From contig DATBDE010000093.1 of NCBI GenBank assembly GCA_036270095.1, forward strand, positions 1-32,889: DNA of 32,889 bases. The letters are read 5' to 3'. Below, piece after piece: positions 7,834 to 14,956 of this stretch. Position 1 is the stretch's first letter. Each line of letters opens with the position of its first letter. Origin of the DNA: DATBDE01 sp036270095 (GTDB lineage: Bacteria > Actinomycetota > Thermoleophilia > Solirubrobacterales > Solirubrobacteraceae). A program made the translations under genes and the position numbers. Under the pieces are notes generated by a model that was not told the origin of the DNA, did not search any database, and worked only from the letters and a program-made list of their open reading frames with translations.

Positions 7834-9153
7834 CTACCCCAAGCCCTCGGCCTGAATGGCGGCCCGGCGCATGCCCAGGCGCTGCAGCGTGAGCTCGGAC
7901 TCGGCCACCATCGCGGGCGGCCCGCACAGCAGGGCGTTCCAGCGCGCGAGGTCGGGAGGCGCGTGGCGGCGCAGCACGGCCGGGCCGATGCGGCCGCACT
8001 CGCCGCGCCAGCCGGGCTCGGCGCGCGAGAGCACGTGGACGACGCGCAGCCGGCGCACGAGGTGCTCGAGCAGCTCGAGCTCCTCTCGGAACGTGATGTC
8101 GGCCCAGCGCCGGCTGCCGTAGAGGAGCACGAGCGGGCGGGGGTCGTTGCGCTCGGCCGCGGCGCGCAGCACGCTGAGCGCCGGCGTGATGCCGATGCCG
8201 GCCGCGACCAGCAGCAGCCCGCCGCCGGCTGGGGTGTGGACGCCCTCGCCGTGCGGGCCGTCGACGAGCACGCGCGTGCCCGCGCCGAGGTCGGCCAGGG
8301 AGGCGCTGAAGTCGCCCAGCGCCTTGACCGTGAACGCGGGGCGCTCTGGATGGCGCGGGCTCGAGCTCAGCGTGAACGGGTGGTCGTCCAGGCCGTACAG
8401 GCATGCGGCCGCGCGCAGCCGCGCGAACTGGCCGGGCTCGAAGCGCAGGCCGTCGTGGCCGTCGGCGGCCAGCTCGACCGTCACCGCGTCGCCGCGCTCG
8501 CGCCGCACCGCCAGCACGCGGTAGGGCCGGACGGCGGTGACGTAGGGCTTCGCGACGCGGATCCAGAACAGCGCCGCGGCCGTGGCGAGCACGAGCGCCA
8601 CCACCGACCAGCGCACGACCGGCGCCGAGGTGTAGGCGTGCACCCACATCACGTGCGCGAAGGCGGCGCCGACCACTACCGAGGTCAGTGCGAGGTGCAG
8701 CCCGCGCCAGCCCTCGTAGCTCACGCGCATGCGCGCCCGCCATACGGTCAGCAGCGGCAACGCCATCAGGCCCACCAGGGCGAGCACGCCAGCCCGCGCG
8801 CGCCCCGGCGCCGTGGCGAGGTCGAAGAGGGCGAGGCGCGACGGGTCGTCGGCCAGAAGCGCGACGACGTGGATCACGACGAGCACGAGCACCGCCACAC
8901 CGGCCTGGCGGTGCAGCGCCAGCACGGGCCGCAGCCCGAACGCGCGCGTGGTCGTCGACGACCGCCCCGAGACCGCGACCTGGAGCGCCAGCAGCGACAG
9001 CGCCGCGAAGCCCAGCGCGTCCGCGAAGACCACGAGCGGCCCGCGCGGGCCCGCCTTGACCACGCCGGCGATGAGCGCGATCGGCGCCAGCAGGACCACC
9101 GCGTAGGCCGCGACGAGCACGACGCGGTCGAAGCTCCCCGGTCGCCGGCTCAC
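7834..9153 (-). CDS. Ferric-reductase-like transmembrane flavocytochrome (FAD/NAD-binding)
   Basis: 439-residue membrane oxidoreductase. Six or so transmembrane helices fill residues 1 to about 215. Two helices carry paired histidines at ferric-reductase spacing (LHRQAGVAVLVLVVIHVVA and LHLALTSVVVGAAFAHV), as expected for two stacked b-haems. The cytosolic half has an FAD-binding barrel (DHPFTLSSSP) and a ferredoxin-reductase NAD(P) domain (VAAGIGITPALSVLR, then LLCGPPAM). Electrons would pass from NAD(P)H through FAD and haem to an acceptor across the membrane, possibly Fe(III) or oxygen. I place the start at GTG 9153 because it overlaps the upstream gene's TGA (GTGA); the open frame upstream of it is not protein-like. 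It forms an operon with the small membrane protein. Confidence 0.9.
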   Translation of the reverse strand: MSRRPGSFDRVVLVAAYAVVLLAPIALIAGVVKAGPRGPLVVFADALGFAALSLLALQVAVSGRSSTTTRAFGLRPVLALHRQAGVAVLVLVVIHVVALLADDPSRLALFDLATAPGRARAGVLALVGLMALPLLTVWRARMRVSYEGWRGLHLALTSVVVGAAFAHVMWVHAYTSAPVVRWSVVALVLATAAALFWIRVAKPYVTAVRPYRVLAVRRERGDAVTVELAADGHDGLRFEPGQFARLRAAACLYGLDDHPFTLSSSPRHPERPAFTVKALGDFSASLADLGAGTRVLVDGPHGEGVHTPAGGGLLLVAAGIGITPALSVLRAAAERNDPRPLVLLYGSRRWADITFREELELLEHLVRRLRVVHVLSRAEPGWRGECGRIGPAVLRRHAPPDLARWNALLCGPPAMVAESELTLQRLGMRRAAIQAEGLG

Positions 9154-9374
9154 CGCCGGCCGTCGCGGAACCCGTGCCCGTGCCGGTCGCCGTCCCCGTC
9201 GCCGCCCGAGATCCCTTCGTCGGACGGGGCCGCGACTACCTGCTGCGTGGGTGCAGGGGCCGGAGCCGATCCGCCGTTCCCGCTCGCGGCGATGGCCACG
9301 GCGGCCGACGCGACCGCGACGAGGACGAGCAGGCCCAGCAGCAGCCCGGGGAGCGGGGAAGGGCCGGTGCGCAT
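9150..9374 (-). CDS. Small single-pass membrane protein with Asp/His/Gly-rich tail
   Basis: 74-residue protein not recognised as a known family. Residues 8-30 form one strongly hydrophobic helix (LPGLLLGLLVLVAVASAAVA), either a membrane anchor or a signal peptide. An Ala/Pro-rich linker follows. The last 18 residues (GGDGDGDRHGHGFRDGRR) are dense in Asp, Gly and His, a composition compatible with metal binding. The ATG at 9374 has no clear ribosome site. Its stop overlaps the GTG start of the flavocytochrome by four bases, so the two are translationally coupled. A role as an accessory or metal-presenting partner of the reductase is inference from position and composition. Confidence 0.7.
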   Translation of the reverse strand: MRTGPSPLPGLLLGLLVLVAVASAAVAIAASGNGGSAPAPAPTQQVVAAPSDEGISGGDGDGDRHGHGFRDGRR

Positions 9375-9458
9375 ACACGCACGGTGCGGCCCGCCTGTCG
9401 GATTTGCCTAAGAGTTGTGTTGAGCTGAGCAGCGGGCCCGGTCGACTACGCTCCGCAC

Positions 9459-10035
9459 GTGCGCGCTGGTGCGGCGAGGATTGCCGCAGTCGTCTGGTCG
9501 GTGTTGGCGCTCGCCCTCGTCCTCGCGGCATCGGCGTCGGCCTCCGCAGGGCTGGTCACGCTGCCCGACGGGCGCAGGATCTACATGGAGTGCCGCGGCA
9601 GCGGGAGCCCGACGGTCATCCTCGAGTCGGGCGCGGGCAACGGCGGCGACATCTGAAGCTTCCGGAATCCCGGCTCGCACAAGCCGGAGGTCCTTCCGGC
9701 CGTCGCCCGGTTCACCCGCGTCTGCACGTACGACCGCCCGGGCACCAGCCTGCAGGACGGAGCGCCGAGCCGCAGCGATCCCGTGCCGCAACCGCGCACC
9801 GTCGCGCAGGACGTCGCCGAGCTTGTTCCCGCCGGACTTTCCGATCCTTCAGCTCGAACAGGCCTTTGAGGCGTCCCAGAACGACCTCGCCTCGCTCGTG
9901 CCCCACACGCGCCACATCATCGCGACGACGAGCGGCCACTACATCCAGCTCAAGCAGCCCGAGCTGGTGATCGGCTCGATCCGGAGCGTGGCCGGCCGGG
10001 CGCGTCGTGGGGCCAGGCGAGCAGCCGCTCGCTGA
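9459..10035 (+). pseudogene. Alpha/beta hydrolase remnant: nonsense codon plus large internal deletion
   Basis: The opening encodes a signal peptide and the N terminus of an exported alpha/beta hydrolase (VTLPDGRRIYMECRGSGSP, then TVILESGAGNGGDI). A TGA at 9654-9656 stands where the family has Trp. The same frame continues sensibly (PAVARFTRVCTYDRPGT, then SRSDPVPQPRTVAQDVAELV) up to about 9830. There the nucleophile-elbow region with GxSxG and most of the core, perhaps 150 residues, is missing. Conserved C-terminal sequence follows in another frame (DFPILQLEQAFEASQNDL, then TSGHYIQLKQPELVIGSI). The product would be inactive. The old promoter is still visible: TACGCT at 9447-9452, six bases before the GTG. 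The combination of a stop and a deletion argues for true decay rather than a read error. Confidence 0.85.
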
Positions 10036-10055
10036 CCATCGCTACAGTTCACTTG

Positions 10056-10373
10056 ATGGTTAACGATCCGTTCAAGGCCCTCGCGCACCCGATCCGGCGC
10101 GGGATCGTCGAGCGCCTGGCCGCCGGTCCGGCGACTGTGGGCGACGCCACCGCCGGGTTCGGCGTGTCCAAGCCCGCGATCACCAAGCACCTCAAGGTGC
10201 TGGAGGAGACCGGCGTCGTGACGCGCACGATCGAGGGCCGCAATCACCGGCTCGCGCTGGCCCCGGAGGGGCTGGGGGAGGCCGCGAGCTGGATGGATCG
10301 CCAGCGCGCCCTGTGGGAGCGCCTGTTCGACGTCGTCGAGGAGTACCTGAACGAAGAGGAGGAGCACCGATGA
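10056..10373 (+). CDS. ArsR-family winged-helix transcriptional regulator
   Basis: 105-residue DNA-binding repressor. It opens with DPFKALAHPIRRGIVERLAAGP and has the recognition helix VSKPAITKHLKVLEETGVV and the wing RTIEGRNHRLALAPEG, typical of the SmtB/ArsR subgroup that pairs with SRPBCC proteins. There are no cysteine metal-site motifs (no CxC in alpha-3), so it is unlikely to sense arsenite. A TTG at 10053 is a possible earlier start, but the ATG at 10056 fits better: TACAGT lies seven bases upstream with no Shine-Dalgarno, so the transcript is probably leaderless. GTTAAC spans the start and may belong to the operator. The stop overlaps the DUF899 ATG (ATGA), making this the first gene of a three-gene operon that it probably autoregulates. 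Confidence 0.93.
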   Translation: MVNDPFKALAHPIRRGIVERLAAGPATVGDATAGFGVSKPAITKHLKVLEETGVVTRTIEGRNHRLALAPEGLGEAASWMDRQRALWERLFDVVEEYLNEEEEHR

Positions 10374-11044
10374 ACGCCCCGCCGATCGTGTCGCCGCAGG
10401 AGTGGGAGGACGCCCGCCAGGAGCTGCTGGTCAAGGAGAAGGAGGTGACCCGCGCCCGCGATGCGCTGGCCGCCCAGCGCCGCCGGATGCCGTGGGTGCC
10501 GGTCGAGAAGGAGTACCGCTTCGAGGGCCCGAACGGCCCGGCGACGCTGCTCGACCTGTTCGAGGGGCGCAAGCAGCTCGTCCTCTACCGCTTCTTCTAC
10601 GACCCCGACGTGACCGGCTGGCCCGACCGCGGCTGCTTCGGCTGCTCGTTCGGCGCCGACCAGGTCGCCCACCCCGCGCACCTGAACGCCCGCAACACCA
10701 CGCTCGCCTACGCCTCGCGCGCCCCGCAGGAGAACATCCAGCGCATGAAGGCCGAGATGGGCTGGGAGCACATTCCCTGGTACGGCCTGACCGACGATTT
10801 CGACAAGGACTTCGGCGTCGACGAATGGCACGGCACCAACGCGTTCATCCGCGACGGCGACAAGGTCTTCCGCACCTACTTCATCAACAACCGCGGCGAC
10901 GAGGCGATGGGGACAACGTGGTCGTATCTCGACCTCACCGCGCTCGGCCGCCAGGAGGAGTGGGAGGACTCGCCGGAGGGCTACCCGCAGACCAAGCCGT
11001 ACCAGTGGTGGCGCCGCCACGACGAGTACGACAACGGCGCCTGA
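10370..11044 (+). CDS. DUF899 thioredoxin-fold protein
   Basis: 224-residue cytoplasmic protein of the DUF899 family, which has a thioredoxin-like fold and no proven activity. Family landmarks are RRRMPWVPVEKEYRFEGP, LYRFFYDPDV, the cysteine pair in GCFGCSFGADQV, and WGYGLTDD-like WYGLTDDFDKDFG further on. The CxxC of GCFGC (Cys-Phe-Gly-Cys) sits where thioredoxins keep their redox pair, so a thiol activity is plausible but unproven. Its ATG overlaps the ArsR stop and its TGA is one base before the SRPBCC start. The ArsR/DUF899/SRPBCC order recurs in actinobacteria, suggesting a common small-molecule or oxidative response. Confidence 0.92.
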   Translation: MNAPPIVSPQEWEDARQELLVKEKEVTRARDALAAQRRRMPWVPVEKEYRFEGPNGPATLLDLFEGRKQLVLYRFFYDPDVTGWPDRGCFGCSFGADQVAHPAHLNARNTTLAYASRAPQENIQRMKAEMGWEHIPWYGLTDDFDKDFGVDEWHGTNAFIRDGDKVFRTYFINNRGDEAMGTTWSYLDLTALGRQEEWEDSPEGYPQTKPYQWWRRHDEYDNGA

Positions 11045-11045
11045 C

Positions 11046-11477
11046 ATGAGCGGCCACACGCTGCGGATCGTCCGCACGTTCGCGGCGCCGGCGCAGCGGG
11101 TGTTCGACGCCTGGACCAGCGAGGAGGTGATCCGCCGCTGGTGGCACCCGCAGCCCGACTGGCAGGCCACCGAGGCCTCGGTGGACCTGCGGGTCGGCGG
11201 CGACGTGCGCGTGGTCATGCACGACCCGCACCGAGACGTCGACTACGGCGGCGGCGGGAAGTACACCGAGATCGACCCGCCCCGCCGCCTGGCCTTCACC
11301 TGGTACTGGGACGGGAACGACACCCGCCAGCTCATCGAGCTCGACTTCGAGGAGCACGACGGCGCCACCACCGTCACCTTCACGCACCGCGACCTGTGGA
11401 ACGAACAGGCCGTGCGCGAGCACGAGGACGGCTGGAGCCGGTGCTTCGACCAGCTCGAGCTCGTGCTGACCGGCTAG
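11046..11477 (+). CDS. SRPBCC (AHSA1/CalC-like) domain protein
   Basis: 143-residue START/Bet v1-like ligand-pocket protein. It begins LRIVRTFAAPAQRVFDAWTSEEVIRRWW, the standard AHSA1 opening, continues with a beta-sheet GGDVRVVMHDP and PPRRLAFTWYW, and closes with the long C-terminal helix EDGWSRCFDQLELVL. Family members bind hydrophobic ligands; this one has no catalytic motif I can name. It begins two bases after the DUF899 stop, as the last gene of the ArsR operon. Its TAG stop at 11475-11477 lies in a CTAG palindrome that also supplies the stop of the converging redoxin gene, so the two coding regions overlap by four bases with no room for a terminator. Confidence 0.92.
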   Translation: MSGHTLRIVRTFAAPAQRVFDAWTSEEVIRRWWHPQPDWQATEASVDLRVGGDVRVVMHDPHRDVDYGGGGKYTEIDPPRRLAFTWYWDGNDTRQLIELDFEEHDGATTVTFTHRDLWNEQAVREHEDGWSRCFDQLELVLTG

Positions 11478-12070
11478 GGGCCGCCGGCGCCGGTGGTCGA
11501 GGCCTCCCGCTTGTTCCACCCGTGGAACGGCGACATGTCGCCCGAGTCCCAGCGCTCGCGCAGGCCGGGCGTGCTGAGATCCCAGTCGGGGCGGGTCTCG
11601 GCCGACACCGCGCGCAGGTCCTGCGAGAGCTCCGCGAACGTCGGGCGGCCCCAGAACCAGTAGCCGTTGTAGACGCGGTGGATGACCAGCCCGGGCTTGA
11701 GCACGAGCGTGTGCGGAACCATCGGGTCGTTGTCGGGGTCGGTGTACTCCTGGATGTCGAGGTCCTTCTGCACGATGCGCCCGGGGTCGGAGAGGAAGGG
11801 CCATACGGCGCCGACGGAGTTGCGGAACTCCTGCAGCGTGTGGTGCTCGTCGGTGGAGATGGTGGCGATCGCCGTGTAGGCGACGTTGATCTTCGGATAG
11901 TGCGCGGCGAGCTCGAGGTGCTGCTGGTGCTCCTTCGGGCAGTAGTGGCCACGCGCGAGCGTGAGGATCATGGGATCGTCGCCCTGCAGCTCGCTGAGCT
12001 TGCGCGGGACGCGCGCGTGATCGGGCAGCTCGTAATCCGGGAGCGTGGCGCCGGGCTCGAGGCTACTCAT
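11474..12070 (-). CDS. AhpC/TSA-type redoxin (peroxiredoxin-like)
   Basis: 198-residue thioredoxin-fold protein. The N terminus (EPGATLPDYELPDH) and the segment LARGHYCPKEHQQHLEL match the AhpC/TSA redoxin pattern; Cys44 in YCPKE is the likely peroxidatic cysteine, although the usual TPxxxxC context is altered. Later strands (AYTAIATISTDEH, WPFLSDPGRIVQKDL, HTLVLKPGLVIHRVYNGYW) fit the fold. There is no second conserved cysteine, so a 1-Cys mechanism is expected if it is a peroxidase. The start is supported by GGAGG seven bases before the ATG. It lies 39 bases downstream of patatin on the same strand and shares its stop tetranucleotide with the SRPBCC gene. Confidence 0.88.
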   Translation of the reverse strand: MSSLEPGATLPDYELPDHARVPRKLSELQGDDPMILTLARGHYCPKEHQQHLELAAHYPKINVAYTAIATISTDEHHTLQEFRNSVGAVWPFLSDPGRIVQKDLDIQEYTDPDNDPMVPHTLVLKPGLVIHRVYNGYWFWGRPTFAELSQDLRAVSAETRPDWDLSTPGLRERWDSGDMSPFHGWNKREASTTGAGGP

Positions 12071-12109
12071 GTGTCGACCTCCGCAGGTTTCGTGGGCGTT
12101 CCGAGAACA

Positions 12110-13024
12110 CTAGGCCCACGCGTCGAAGGTGGCGTGGAGCGCCACGCGTCCGGCCTCGAGGCCGGCCGCCACCACGGTGACGTCCTTGTCCAGGCGTGAG
12201 GGGACCGGCGAGTCCGGCGCTGGGCGCACGGAGAGGATGTGCGGGCGCAGGTCGGGGGCGGCCTCGTGGCGGGCCAGCAGCGCCTCGTCGGCCGCCTCGC
12301 GGGGGGCGCGGGCCACGAACGCGCGCGCCACGGCGGGGTCGATCCGGCGCAGCAACGCCGCCCCGAGCGCTCCGCTGAGCCGCCCGGGCGCGCTCGCGGC
12401 CTCGCCGGCGCGCCGCGAGCGCAGCACGAGCACGTGCGTGGCGCCCTGCTTGACCGCGGCGCGGACCGGGATCGCCCCCGCGAGGCCGGCGTCGACGAAC
12501 CGCCGTCCGTCGATCGCCACGGGCGGGCCGGCCAGCAACGGCAGCGCCGCCGAGGCGCGCAGGGCCCGGCGCAGCGACGGCGGGTCGACGATGGTCGGCG
12601 CGAGGTCCACCGCTGTGCCGGTGGTGACCTCGGTGGCGAGTGGGTGCAGGTCGGTCGGGCTCGCCAGCACGGCGTCGAACAGGCCGGGGGAGAGCTGCTC
12701 GTAGCGCGTCTCGACCAGCGTGCCCACGTCGACCACGGGCCGGCCGCGCAACGCGCGGCGGCGGTCGATGAGCGCGTGCACGAGGCGCGGGTCGACCCAG
12801 GTGGGGATGCCGTCGCGCACCCGCCCGCTGATCAGCCACATCGCGTTCAGCGCGCCCGCCGACGCGCCGTAGGCAGCGTGAAACGCCCGCGTGAGCCCGA
12901 GCTCGTCCAGCGCCAGGACCATGCCGCCGGAAACCGCCCCACGCATGCCCCCACCCTCGACGACGAGCGCGATGCGCGCAGCGCGCGGACGCCGGGCCAG
13001 CGCGTCGATGACCGGGTGGGTCAT
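12110..13024 (-). CDS. Patatin-like phospholipase
   Basis: 304-residue Ser/Asp-dyad lipid acyl hydrolase. The oxyanion loop GGGMRG is at residues 24-29, the nucleophile elbow GASAG at 53-57 (Ser55) and the catalytic Asp at 178 in VDAGLAG. Length and motif order match bacterial patatin-like proteins of the RssA/YjjU kind, which are cytoplasmic and act on phospholipid or acyl esters; the substrate here is unknown. No ribosome site is obvious before the ATG. It lies 33 bases downstream of the response-regulator gene on the same strand and may be co-transcribed with that two-component system, making it a possible membrane-related effector or target. That link is inference from spacing. Confidence 0.93.
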   Translation of the reverse strand: MTHPVIDALARRPRAARIALVVEGGGMRGAVSGGMVLALDELGLTRAFHAAYGASAGALNAMWLISGRVRDGIPTWVDPRLVHALIDRRRALRGRPVVDVGTLVETRYEQLSPGLFDAVLASPTDLHPLATEVTTGTAVDLAPTIVDPPSLRRALRASAALPLLAGPPVAIDGRRFVDAGLAGAIPVRAAVKQGATHVLVLRSRRAGEAASAPGRLSGALGAALLRRIDPAVARAFVARAPREAADEALLARHEAAPDLRPHILSVRPAPDSPVPSRLDKDVTVVAAGLEAGRVALHATFDAWA

Positions 13025-13057
13025 CGGCGGGATGATCGCTGGCGTCGCCGGTCGGCG

Positions 13058-13633
13058 TCAGGCGGTCGGCAGCACGGGCTCGCGCGCGAGGTCGCGCAGG
13101 AGCCCGTCGATGCGCCGGCGGACCGTCTTGGGGTCCTGGTGGAGGACCTCGGCGATCTCGCGCGTCGGGGTCCCGTGCAGGAGGAGCCCGATCAGCGGCC
13201 GGTCGTCGGCGTCGACCTCGCCCGCGACTTCGGCGATGGCCGACGGCGAGAGCGGCGGCAGCAGCTGCTCGCCGGCGTGGATGCGCCGCAGCGTCTCGAA
13301 CAGCTCGGGCGCGCGGGCGCCCTTGTGGACGACGCCGTCGGCGCCCGCCAGCCGAGCGAGCACGCCGAGCGACGCGTCCGCGTAGGCGGAGTACATGACG
13401 ACGGCCGGCGCGGTCGGGCGGGACTTGAGCTCGTGGCACAGGGCGAGCGTGCTGTCGCCCGGCACGTGGTAGTCGAGCAGGACGAGGTCGGGCCGCGTGC
13501 GGTGCAGCATGGGCCAGAACGCCGCGGCGTCGCCGGCCGCGCCGACGGGCACGAGCCCCGGCTCGGCTTGCAGCACCGTCGTGAGGCCGGCGCGCAGGGC
13601 CGGGTGGTCGTCGAGCAGGGCGACGCGGATCAT
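13058..13633 (-). CDS. NarL/FixJ-type response regulator
   Basis: 191-residue regulator. The receiver domain has acidic pocket Asp8/Asp9 (LLDDHP), the phospho-acceptor Asp54 in VLLDYHVPGD, a Ser at 82 and Lys104 (VVHKG). After an Ala/Pro linker comes a short output domain with a LuxR-like helix-turn-helix (LHGTPTREIAEVLHQDPKTVRRRIDGLL). The usual LxxRExEVL opening of LuxR domains is not evident, so the output is divergent or shortened. Its ATG overlaps the kinase stop (ATGA), giving a coupled kinase-regulator pair. Patatin follows 33 bases downstream. This is one of two head-to-head systems around 14.9 kb. Confidence 0.92.
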   Translation of the reverse strand: MIRVALLDDHPALRAGLTTVLQAEPGLVPVGAAGDAAAFWPMLHRTRPDLVLLDYHVPGDSTLALCHELKSRPTAPAVVMYSAYADASLGVLARLAGADGVVHKGARAPELFETLRRIHAGEQLLPPLSPSAIAEVAGEVDADDRPLIGLLLHGTPTREIAEVLHQDPKTVRRRIDGLLRDLAREPVLPTA

Positions 13634-14844
13634 CGCGGCACCCGGAGCTCGACGACCGTGCCCGCGCCCCCGCGCCCCCCGACGATCCGCAGGTCGGCCC
13701 CCAGCGCGCGGGCTCGCGCGCGCATGGACCGCAGGCCCTGCGTCCCGGGCCGCACGGTCGGGGGAAGCCCGCGGCCGTCGTCGCGGACCGTGAGGCACAG
13801 GTCGCCGTCGTCGACCGCCACCACGGTCTCGATCCGCGATGCCCGTGCATGGCGGGCGGCGTTGGTCAGCGCCTCGGCCGCGATGCGGTAGACGTCGCTG
13901 GTGACCGCCGGCGGCAGCTCGGGCGCGGCGCCCTCCAGGGTGACGGTCGCGTCGGCAACCGCGTCGAGCTGGCGCACGCGCTCGGTCAGCTGCGCCGACA
14001 GCGTGCGCTCCTGCTGGGGCAGGCCGGGGTCGGCCACGCTCGCGTCCATGTCGGCGACGGCGCACTCCAGCTCGTCGGTGGCCTGGCGGACCGCGGGTGC
14101 CGGGTCCAAGGAGCTCAGCACGAGCCCGGCGGCGTGCACGCGCTGCTTGGCCGAGTCGTGGAGCTCGCGGCCGATGCGGCGCCGCTCGGCCTCAACCGCG
14201 AGTGCGTTGCCGCGCGCCTGCTCGGCGCGCAGGCGCCGCATCAGCGCCGCCGCGTACGCGAGCGCGACCACGACCAGCAGCGGCACGAGCAGGTGGGCCA
14301 CGAACGTCTCCAGCCCGGCCGTGCTGGCCCAGTGCAGCCCCCCTTCGGCCGCCGCTGCCAGCGCGCCGTAGGCGGCGGTGAAGCCGACCCCGAAGGCCAG
14401 GGCCAGCGACGGCGACCGCGCCGTCGCGGGGAAGATCAGCGCCGTGAGCGCGAGCAGGTAGACGGCGCTGCGCCAGTCGCCGGAGGCAGCGATCAGGGCC
14501 AGCACGGCGGCCGCGTCCAGCACCCAGGCGACGAGCTTGCCCTGCAACGCGGGCCGCAGCGCGTAGGCCACGATCGTCGCGCACGCCCACCCCGAGGCGA
14601 CGGCGGCGAGCCCGAGGTCGCCGACGGTGGCCGCGTCGGCGATCAGCAGCGCGACGGCGGCCAGGACGGCCCCGATGCGGGTCAGCGCGAACAGCGCGAA
14701 CCACGAATGGTCCGCAGCGGGCCGGGCGGCATGGCGCGTGGCCTGTGCCCGGTCGGAGGCTTCGCCCGGCCCCGCCGCGGACGCTGTCGCCGACGGGGGG
14801 AGCCGCAGCGATGGGACGCCTCCACGGATGATCGTCGACGACAT
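13630..14844 (-). CDS. Membrane sensor histidine kinase (HisKA_3)
   Basis: 404-residue kinase. Residues about 48-200 form five or six transmembrane helices with short loops and no extracellular sensor domain, so it likely senses a membrane or intramembrane signal. The dimerisation helix carries RRRIGRELHDSAKQRVHAAG (phospho-acceptor His229). The ATPase domain has the N-box AAEALTNAARHA (about 322-333), the G1 box VRDDGRGLP and the G2 box GTQGLRSMRARA. I chose ATG 14844 as start because the open frame upstream is unlike protein and lies in the divergent kinase gene; no good ribosome site is visible. It pairs with the regulator at 13058-13633 by ATGA overlap. Confidence 0.9.
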   Translation of the reverse strand: MSSTIIRGGVPSLRLPPSATASAAGPGEASDRAQATRHAARPAADHSWFALFALTRIGAVLAAVALLIADAATVGDLGLAAVASGWACATIVAYALRPALQGKLVAWVLDAAAVLALIAASGDWRSAVYLLALTALIFPATARSPSLALAFGVGFTAAYGALAAAAEGGLHWASTAGLETFVAHLLVPLLVVVALAYAAALMRRLRAEQARGNALAVEAERRRIGRELHDSAKQRVHAAGLVLSSLDPAPAVRQATDELECAVADMDASVADPGLPQQERTLSAQLTERVRQLDAVADATVTLEGAAPELPPAVTSDVYRIAAEALTNAARHARASRIETVVAVDDGDLCLTVRDDGRGLPPTVRPGTQGLRSMRARARALGADLRIVGGRGGAGTVVELRVPR

Positions 14845-14869
14845 GTGCGGAGGATGGGGACGCAGAGCA

Positions 14870-14896
14870 CCCCCGACCATGGGGGCAGGACCCCAT
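14870..14896. promoter_or_regulatory. Overlapping C-run/G-run dyads between divergent two-component operons
   Basis: In the roughly 110 bp between the two kinase starts, CCCCC-GACCAT-GGGGG (14870-14885) overlaps ATGGGG-GCAGGA-CCCCAT (14879-14896). A dyad of this kind centrally placed between divergent kinase/regulator operons is a natural binding site for one or both NarL-type regulators. It resembles the dyad at 1123-1142 upstream of the other kinase. A TAGCGT -10-like hexamer for the rightward operon lies at 14943-14948. Confidence 0.4.
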
Positions 14897-14956
14897 AGCG
14901 GGCGCAGCGAGGAGCCCATGAGGAGCGGGAAACCTTGGCCGGTAGCGTGGGTTGGC

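Noticed and set aside
12072..12077. TGTCGA as a third ECF42 promoter
   Set aside because: No CG after 17 bases and it points into the antisense of patatin.
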